DNA from: Prevotellaceae bacterium
GTDB lineage: Bacteria; Bacteroidota; Bacteroidia; Bacteroidales; UBA932
Reading direction: 5' to 3'
NCBI GenBank assembly: GCA_031254635.1
Contig: JAIRUB010000043.1
Location: 1-7,096, forward strand
DNA: 7,096 bases
Below the pieces are notes generated by a model. It saw only the letters and a list, made by a program, of their open reading frames with translations, did not search any database and was not told the DNA's origin. Position 1 is the first letter of the stretch, and the number at the start of each line of letters is the position of its first letter. Positions 1-4,280 of this stretch are shown here, one piece after another. Both the position numbers and the translations under genes were made by a program.

Positions 1-336
1 TTAAAAGGGGTTGACCCACAAATGATAGCAAATAATCTTGAGCCGTCTGAACCAATACATCCCGGCGAAATTCTGAAAGAAGAAATTGAGTTTAGAGGAA
101 TCTCGCAGAAAAAACTTGACGAGCGTATGGGTATGTCATATACGGTACTGAATGAAGTCATTAATTGCAAACGTGCTGTAACAACCGAATACGCATTACT
201 GTTTGAAGCAGCCTTGGGTATTGAAGCCGGTATGTGGATAAGGATACAAGCCGACTATAATATGCAAACAATAAAGCAAGATAAATCTTTTGCCGAGCGC
301 CTTGCCAAAATAAGCAAGGTGGCGGCGGTGCTTTAA
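1..336 (+). CDS. higA: HigA-family XRE antitoxin / transcriptional repressor (5' end probably outside window)
   Basis: This is a small helix-turn-helix protein of the HigA antitoxin family. Such proteins bind and neutralise a HigB-type mRNA-cleaving toxin and repress their own operon. Counting from the ATG at 22, the family hallmark EPIHPGEILKEE lies at residues 10-21 and the helix-turn-helix at about 28-51 (SQKKLDERMGMSYTVLNEVI). A C-terminal helix follows, containing YNMQ. The reading frame stays open from 22 to the left edge, reading LKGVDPQ. As I recall, Bacteroidota homologues carry a KGVDPxMIANN stretch inside the protein, so the true start is probably left of the window; a start at 22 would give 104 aa. 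The toxin gene, usually just upstream, would be outside the window, and no toxin is visible downstream. Family assignment is firm; activity as an antitoxin is inferred. Confidence 0.85.
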   Translation, partial: LKGVDPQMIANNLEPSEPIHPGEILKEEIEFRGISQKKLDERMGMSYTVLNEVINCKRAVTTEYALLFEAALGIEAGMWIRIQADYNMQTIKQDKSFAERLAKISKVAAVL

Positions 337-357
337 AAGCCCTTGTCACTTGTGGTA

Positions 358-374
358 TGTCGAAATTTCCGACA
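358..374. promoter_or_regulatory. Inverted repeat between the antitoxin gene and queC
   Basis: The arms TGTCG (358-362) and CGACA (370-374) are perfect complements around a 7-nt AAATTTC centre. The centre is itself nearly symmetrical, so the whole site is close to an 18-bp palindrome. It lies 21 bp after the antitoxin stop and 31 bp before the queC ATG. It has no following T-run, so a protein-binding operator or a transposition/recombination scar is as likely as a terminator. Function is unknown. Confidence 0.4.
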
Positions 375-405
375 CAGCACTCAATATGGTACAAAAACAA
401 AAATA

Positions 406-1074
406 ATGAAAGAAAATAAAGACAAAGCGGCATTGGTATTGTTCTCAGGGGGGCAGGATTCTACTACTTGTTTGTTCTGGGCAATGAAAAATTTTACACG
501 AGTAGAAACCCTGTGTTTTACTTACGGACAACGGCACGTACAAGAGGTAGAAGTGGCGCGTAACCTCGCAAAAAAATTAAATATACCCTTTCATCTTCGT
601 GATATTTCAGTATTGGCTACCCTTTCGAACAATTCCTTAACTAACAATACTATTGAAATGGACGCAGAAGTTCCTCTTAGCGGACACATCAACACCTTTG
701 TGCCGGGGAGGAACATGATTTTTCTTAGCTTTGCTGCAGTATTGGCAAGAAGTTTGGGTATGTCGGATATTGTTATAGGAGTGTCGCAAACCGATTTCAG
801 TGGCTATCCCGACTGCCGCGACACCTTTATTCGTTCTTTGAATGCTACACTCAATATAGCAATGGAAGAACAGTTTATTATCCATACCCCCTTGATGTGG
901 TTAGATAAAGTGCAAACTTGGCAGTTAGCGGCTGAATTGGGCGCTTTGGAAATAGTGCGCAACGAAACGCTAACTTGCTATAACGGCATTAAAGGCGAGG
1001 GCTGCGGCAACTGCCCCTCCTGCAAGCTACGCAACGAAGGCCTACGGCGATATTTAATGAACAATGAACAATGA
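406..1074 (+). CDS. queC: 7-cyano-7-deazaguanine synthase (QueC)
   Basis: QueC converts 7-carboxy-7-deazaguanine, ammonia and ATP to preQ0 in the cytoplasmic queuosine pathway. The 222-aa length fits the family. The PP-loop ATP site SGGQDSTT is at residues 14-21, followed by YGQRH and by VPGRNM in the middle of the protein. The zinc site is complete: Cys191, Cys200, Cys203 and Cys206 (C-x8-C-x2-C-x2-C). I chose the ATG at 406 because QueC proteins begin a few residues before the PP-loop; the frame is open upstream to a TTG at 343, but that would add 21 residues unlike the family. The last residues, LMNNEQ, and the stop codon are read from a heptanucleotide array, so the native C-terminus has been replaced or extended. 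queF follows on the same strand after 212 bp, and the two act in the same pathway. Confidence 0.95.
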   Translation: MKENKDKAALVLFSGGQDSTTCLFWAMKNFTRVETLCFTYGQRHVQEVEVARNLAKKLNIPFHLRDISVLATLSNNSLTNNTIEMDAEVPLSGHINTFVPGRNMIFLSFAAVLARSLGMSDIVIGVSQTDFSGYPDCRDTFIRSLNATLNIAMEEQFIIHTPLMWLDKVQTWQLAAELGALEIVRNETLTCYNGIKGEGCGNCPSCKLRNEGLRRYLMNNEQ

Positions 1075-1083
1075 ACAATAAGT
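1056..1083 (+). repeat. Heptad array (AATGAAC)3 + AATAAGT at the queC 3' end
   Basis: Three exact AATGAAC units run from 1056 to 1076 and are followed by AATAAGT (1077-1083) and AGTTAAA (1084-1090). The array overlaps the last codons of queC and provides its TGA stop at 1072-1074. The same succession of units (AATGAAY)n-AATAAGT-AGTTAAA recurs at 4078-4140, so the two loci share the array and also its downstream edge. Confidence 0.9.
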
Positions 1084-1120
1084 AGTTAAAGGTAGTAAGT
1101 AGAAGATGAATAAAACCCAA

Positions 1121-1206
1121 CTCTGTGTAACTTTGTGTACTCTGTGTCTCTGTGATAAATAGATTGACTCAACACAAAGACATAGGGTACACAGAGAATC
1201 ACAGAG
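1121..1206. repeat. CTCTGTGT-type repeats in inverted orientation (possible hairpin)
   Basis: The 5' half has CTCTGTGT (1121-1128), CTTTGTGT (1131-1138), CTCTGTGT (1140-1147) and CTCTGTGA. The 3' half has the complementary ACACAAAG (1172-1179), ACACAGAG (1189-1196) and TCACAGAG (1199-1206). CTTTGTGT with ACACAAAG and, outside it, CTCTGTGT with ACACAGAG nest properly, so an RNA or cruciform hairpin is possible. There is no T-run after it. It lies in the queC-queF gap, which holds no gene. Confidence 0.6.
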
Positions 1207-1222
1207 AGAAAATTGAAACTAT

Positions 1223-1243
1223 AATTCATAACTCATAAATCGC
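1223..1243 (+). repeat. Heptad run AATTCAT-AACTCAT-AAATCGC
   Basis: These three heptads in phase match the AACTCAT-AACCCAT-AACTCAT-AAATAAT run at 4210-4237. It is a short, degenerate member of the same class of 7-bp arrays. Confidence 0.55.
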
Positions 1244-1251
1244 TTCACGAC

Positions 1252-1283
1252 AAATAAGCAAATCAACAAATAACCAAATAAGC
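1252..1283 (+). repeat. Four-unit octad array ending 3 bp before the queF ATG
   Basis: The units are AAATAAGC (1252-1259), AAATCAAC (1260-1267), AAATAACC (1268-1275) and AAATAAGC (1276-1283), followed by ATA and then the queF ATG. The same four units in the same order, with one base changed, stand at 1829-1860 before the next gene. The array therefore occupies the whole ribosome-binding region of queF; it is A-rich and has no Shine-Dalgarno sequence. Confidence 0.9.
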
Positions 1284-1286
1284 ATA

Positions 1287-1733
1287 ATGGAAAACAACTT
1301 AACCCTACTCGGCGAAAAAGCCGATTATAAAACGGAATATGCTCCGCAGGTGCTGGAAACCTTCATCAATAAGCACCCTGAGAATGATTATTGGGTACAT
1401 TTCGAATGTCCGGAGTTTACCAGCCTTTGCCCGATTACAGGGCAGCCCGACTTTGCCACCATTCGTATAGACTATATTCCCGATGAGAAGATGGTGGAAA
1501 GCAAGAGCCTCAAATTTTATTTATTCAGCTTCCGCAATCACGGCGCCTTTCACGAAGATTGTATTAATATTATTATGAAAGACCTGATTGCCATCATGGT
1601 GCCTAAATACATAGAGGTAACCGGCATTTTTACGCCTCGCGGAGGAATAAGCATTTACCCCTACGCTAACTATGGAAAGAAAGGAACACGATACGAGGAA
1701 ATGGCGCGGCACAGGTTAATGAATAATGAATAA
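1287..1733 (+). CDS. queF: NADPH-dependent preQ0 reductase, short type (QueF)
   Basis: QueF reduces the nitrile of preQ0 to the aminomethyl group of preQ1 with two NADPH, the only known biological nitrile reduction. At 148 aa it is the short, unimodular (YkvM-like) type, which assembles as a multimer. The substrate pocket FTSLCPITGQPDF carries the nucleophile Cys48 and the proton donor Asp55. The QueF motif ESKSLKFYLFSFRNHG runs from Glu71, and FHED with Glu90 contacts the base. TPRGGISI follows near the C-terminus. From memory, the Bacillus subtilis enzyme continues about a dozen residues beyond the RMMNHD that aligns with RLMNNE here. This copy stops early because its final codons and TAA come from an (AATGAAT)n array. 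All catalytic residues are present, so it is probably active. It follows queC. Confidence 0.95.
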   Translation: MENNLTLLGEKADYKTEYAPQVLETFINKHPENDYWVHFECPEFTSLCPITGQPDFATIRIDYIPDEKMVESKSLKFYLFSFRNHGAFHEDCINIIMKDLIAIMVPKYIEVTGIFTPRGGISIYPYANYGKKGTRYEEMARHRLMNNE

Positions 1734-1766
1734 TGAATAATGAACAATGAATAATGAATAATGAAA
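1718..1766 (+). repeat. Heptad array (AATGAAY)6-AATGAAA at the queF 3' end
   Basis: Seven in-phase heptads are present: AATGAAT x3, AATGAAC (1739-1745), AATGAAT x2 and AATGAAA (1760-1766), then the drifted GGTAAAG and GGTGAAT. The array supplies the queF stop codon (1731-1733), as the related array does for queC. Confidence 0.9.
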
Positions 1767-1775
1767 GGTAAAGGG

Positions 1776-1821
1776 TGAATAACTGAATAACTGATAGTCG
1801 CATAATCGCACATCGCATATC
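1776..1821 (+). repeat. Degenerate octad/heptad run between queF and the FGE-like gene
   Basis: TGAATAAC occurs twice in tandem (1776-1791), then TGATAGTC, GCATAATC, GCACATC and GCATATC. The period slips from 8 to 7 along the run. Together with the flanking arrays it makes nearly all of the 131-bp gap repeat-derived, leaving only a few bases of ordinary sequence. Confidence 0.55.
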
Positions 1822-1828
1822 TTTTTTC

Positions 1829-1860
1829 AAATAAGCAAATCAACAGATAACCAAATAAGC
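1829..1860 (+). repeat. Four-unit octad array ending 4 bp before the FGE-like gene
   Basis: The units are AAATAAGC, AAATCAAC, AGATAACC and AAATAAGC, differing from the array before queF by one base in 32. AATC and then the ATG at 1865 follow. Again the array is the whole translation-initiation region. Confidence 0.9.
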
Positions 1861-1864
1861 AATC

Positions 1865-2683
1865 ATGAAACGCATCTCTATTGTATTCTTCTTCCTCCTC
1901 CTGATTGCGGTGACTTGTCAAACAATACGCCAAACTAACCAGGATGCTCGCTCTTCAAACCTTGTGTTGCAAAGCATTTTTGATAATATGGTATATGTAG
2001 AAGGTGGAACTTTTATGATGGGCTGTACTACAGAGCAGGAAAGCGATTGTTTTGATAATGAAAAACCGGCGCATCAGGTAAGCGTGAGTAGTTTTAACAT
2101 AAGCAAATATGTGGTAACGCAAAGGCAGTGGAACGAGGTAATGAGAACTACACTGCGCCAACAACGCGATTTGGCAAACCCGTCTTGGGATTTAATCAGT
2201 GAGGGCGATGATTATCCCATGTACTACGTAAGTTGGGAAGAGGTTCAGCAATTTATCGCAAAGTTAAATTACATGACAGGTAATTTTTATCGCTTACCTA
2301 CGGAGGCAGAGTGGGAATATGCGGCGCGTGGAGGTAATAAGAGTACCGACTATAAATATGCGGGAAGTAATATAGAGGAAGAGGTAGCTTGGTTAGATAT
2401 CAATAGTAGCAACAGGATGCACCCGGTAGGCGGAAAGCGGCCAAATGAATTGGGATTGTACGATATGAGTGGCAATGTGTGGGAGTGGTGCTACGATTGG
2501 TTTGGAAGTTACAGAGCATCGGTGCAGGCCAACCCTGCCGGCCCCTCTTCGGGCGCTAATCGCGTACTCCGTGGAGGCAGTTGGAACCGCGGAGCCAAGC
2601 ACTGTTGCGTGTCTTCCCGACATAACTATGGTCCCGGTTTCCGCTACAACGACGTCGGTTTTCGCTTAGTACTGTCAAATTAA
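1865..2683 (+). CDS. Exported FGE-sulfatase-domain protein (SUMF1/PvdO fold), probably not a true formylglycine-generating enzyme
   Basis: The 272-aa protein has an N-terminal signal: KR then the hydrophobic stretch IVFFFLLLIAV. Cys18 follows in AVTC, a poor but possible lipoprotein site. The FGE-sulfatase domain fills residues 43-272. It opens with VYVEGGTFMMG (43-53) and continues with KYVVTQRQWNEVM, YRLPTEAEWEYAARGG (142-157), MSGNVWEWC (201-209), RVLRGGSW (233-240) and the closing VGFRLVLS. True FGE oxidises sulfatase cysteines using a copper-bound cysteine pair five residues apart after the RGGS motif. Here Arg242 takes the first position and Cys247 (next to Cys248) the second, so oxidase activity is doubtful. 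Many Bacteroidota family members are envelope or gliding/secretion-associated proteins of unknown role, which fits export. No sulfatase gene is nearby. pdxB begins 21 bp downstream. Confidence 0.85.
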   Translation: MKRISIVFFFLLLIAVTCQTIRQTNQDARSSNLVLQSIFDNMVYVEGGTFMMGCTTEQESDCFDNEKPAHQVSVSSFNISKYVVTQRQWNEVMRTTLRQQRDLANPSWDLISEGDDYPMYYVSWEEVQQFIAKLNYMTGNFYRLPTEAEWEYAARGGNKSTDYKYAGSNIEEEVAWLDINSSNRMHPVGGKRPNELGLYDMSGNVWEWCYDWFGSYRASVQANPAGPSSGANRVLRGGSWNRGAKHCCVSSRHNYGPGFRYNDVGFRLVLSN

Positions 2684-2704
2684 TGGGGAATTACAAATAA
2701 AAAA

Positions 2705-3871
<1,167 letters not shown>

Positions 3872-3875
3872 TCTC

Positions 3876-4055
3876 TTAAAACAACTTCGGGTGGTCCTCC
3901 TCCGTCTTTTGCAGGATGGTAGTAATAATAGCCTCGCGGAAAAACTTGGTTTGGTTGGTGATTTTATACTTCTTGCAAAAGTTATGTATAGCCTCTATTT
4001 CAGCATCATTAAATAATAATGTCTTACGGTGCTCGCGTTTAACTTTTGCTTTCAT
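3876..4055 (-). CDS. Small ribbon-helix-helix-like conserved protein (59 aa)
   Basis: This is a short basic protein of a type I recognise as a recurrent Bacteroidota hypothetical, but I cannot name it. Residues 10-16 (RKTLLFN) look like the DNA-contacting strand of a MetJ/Arc ribbon-helix-helix, residues 17-31 like helix 1, and TNQTKFFREAI (33-43) like helix 2. The tail ends EEDHPKLF. A dimeric DNA-binding role is plausible but inferred from pattern only. The ATG at 4055 is chosen because a -7 promoter box lies just upstream (4061-4068). An in-frame extension to 4121 exists only because the AATGAAY array, read in reverse, has no stops. The gene converges on pdxB with a 4-bp gap and no visible terminator. 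Confidence 0.72.
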   Translation of the reverse strand: MKAKVKREHRKTLLFNDAEIEAIHNFCKKYKITNQTKFFREAIITTILQKTEEDHPKLF

Positions 4056-4060
4056 GGGTG

Positions 4061-4068
4061 CAAAGATA
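4061..4068 (-). promoter_or_regulatory. Bacteroidota -7 box TATCTTTG for the small minus-strand gene
   Basis: On the minus strand TATCTTTG matches the Bacteroidota -7 consensus TAnnTTTG exactly. Only CACCC separates it from the ATG at 4055, so transcription would begin at or within a few bases of the start codon, giving a leaderless or near-leaderless mRNA. No TTG is seen at the usual upstream distance; that region is the heptad array. Confidence 0.6.
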
Positions 4069-4077
4069 GCATAATTT

Positions 4078-4133
4078 AATGAATAATGAATAATGAACAA
4101 TGAACAATGAACAATGAACAATGAATAATAAGT
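4078..4133. repeat. Heptad array (AATGAAY)7-AATAAGT upstream of the small minus-strand gene
   Basis: In-phase units are AATGAAT x2, AATGAAC x4 (4092-4119), AATGAAT and AATAAGT (4127-4133), then AGTTAAA. The last units match those ending the queC array. It sits in the 225-bp divergent gap between the small gene and uvrA. That gap otherwise holds the AACTCAT run and the uvrA promoter, with no gene. Confidence 0.92.
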
Positions 4134-4209
4134 AGTTAAAGTAGTTAAGTGTAGTTATCAATAATCATAATCCAATAACTTTACAAATTTTATAACTTTA
4201 TAAACTTTC

Positions 4210-4237
4210 AACTCATAACCCATAACTCATAAATAAT
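4210..4237 (+). repeat. Heptad run AACTCAT-AACCCAT-AACTCAT-AAATAAT
   Basis: Four heptads in phase lie immediately upstream of the uvrA promoter. The run is related to 1223-1243. It ends 10 bp before the -7 box, so it covers the -33 region of that promoter. Confidence 0.65.
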
Positions 4238-4247
4238 AGATTTTTCG

Positions 4248-4255
4248 TACCTTTG
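4248..4255 (+). promoter_or_regulatory. Bacteroidota -7 box TACCTTTG for uvrA
   Basis: TACCTTTG matches TAnnTTTG exactly and lies 25 bp before the TTG start of uvrA, an ordinary distance giving a short leader. No good TTG -33 element is present at the expected distance, where the AACTCAT heptads lie. I see no LexA-like site. Confidence 0.65.
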
Positions 4256-4280
4256 TAGGTTACTCAAAATATATAAGCCT

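Noticed and set aside
1..336. A complete toxin-antitoxin pair or defence island in the window
   Set aside because: Only the antitoxin-like gene is visible; no toxin, nuclease or other defence gene follows it.
343..405. An extended queC start at the TTG at 343
   Set aside because: It would add 21 residues not found in the family and would translate through the inverted repeat; the ATG at 406 puts the PP-loop at the usual distance.
1128..1135. TAACTTTG as a promoter for queF
   Set aside because: It matches TAnnTTTG but lies inside the CTCTGTGT repeats, about 150 bp from the ATG, with no upstream element, so chance is a sufficient explanation.
1670..1933. An 87-aa minus-strand reading frame over the queF end and the FGE-like start
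   Set aside because: It is open only because the heptad and octad arrays are stop-free in reverse; it has repetitive IIHYSLF content and overlaps two real genes.
3876..4121. An 81-aa version of the small minus-strand gene with a 22-residue hydrophobic N-terminus
   Set aside because: The extension is the AATGAAY array read in reverse, where it has no stops, and it runs through the -7 promoter box. The ATG at 4055 is preferred.
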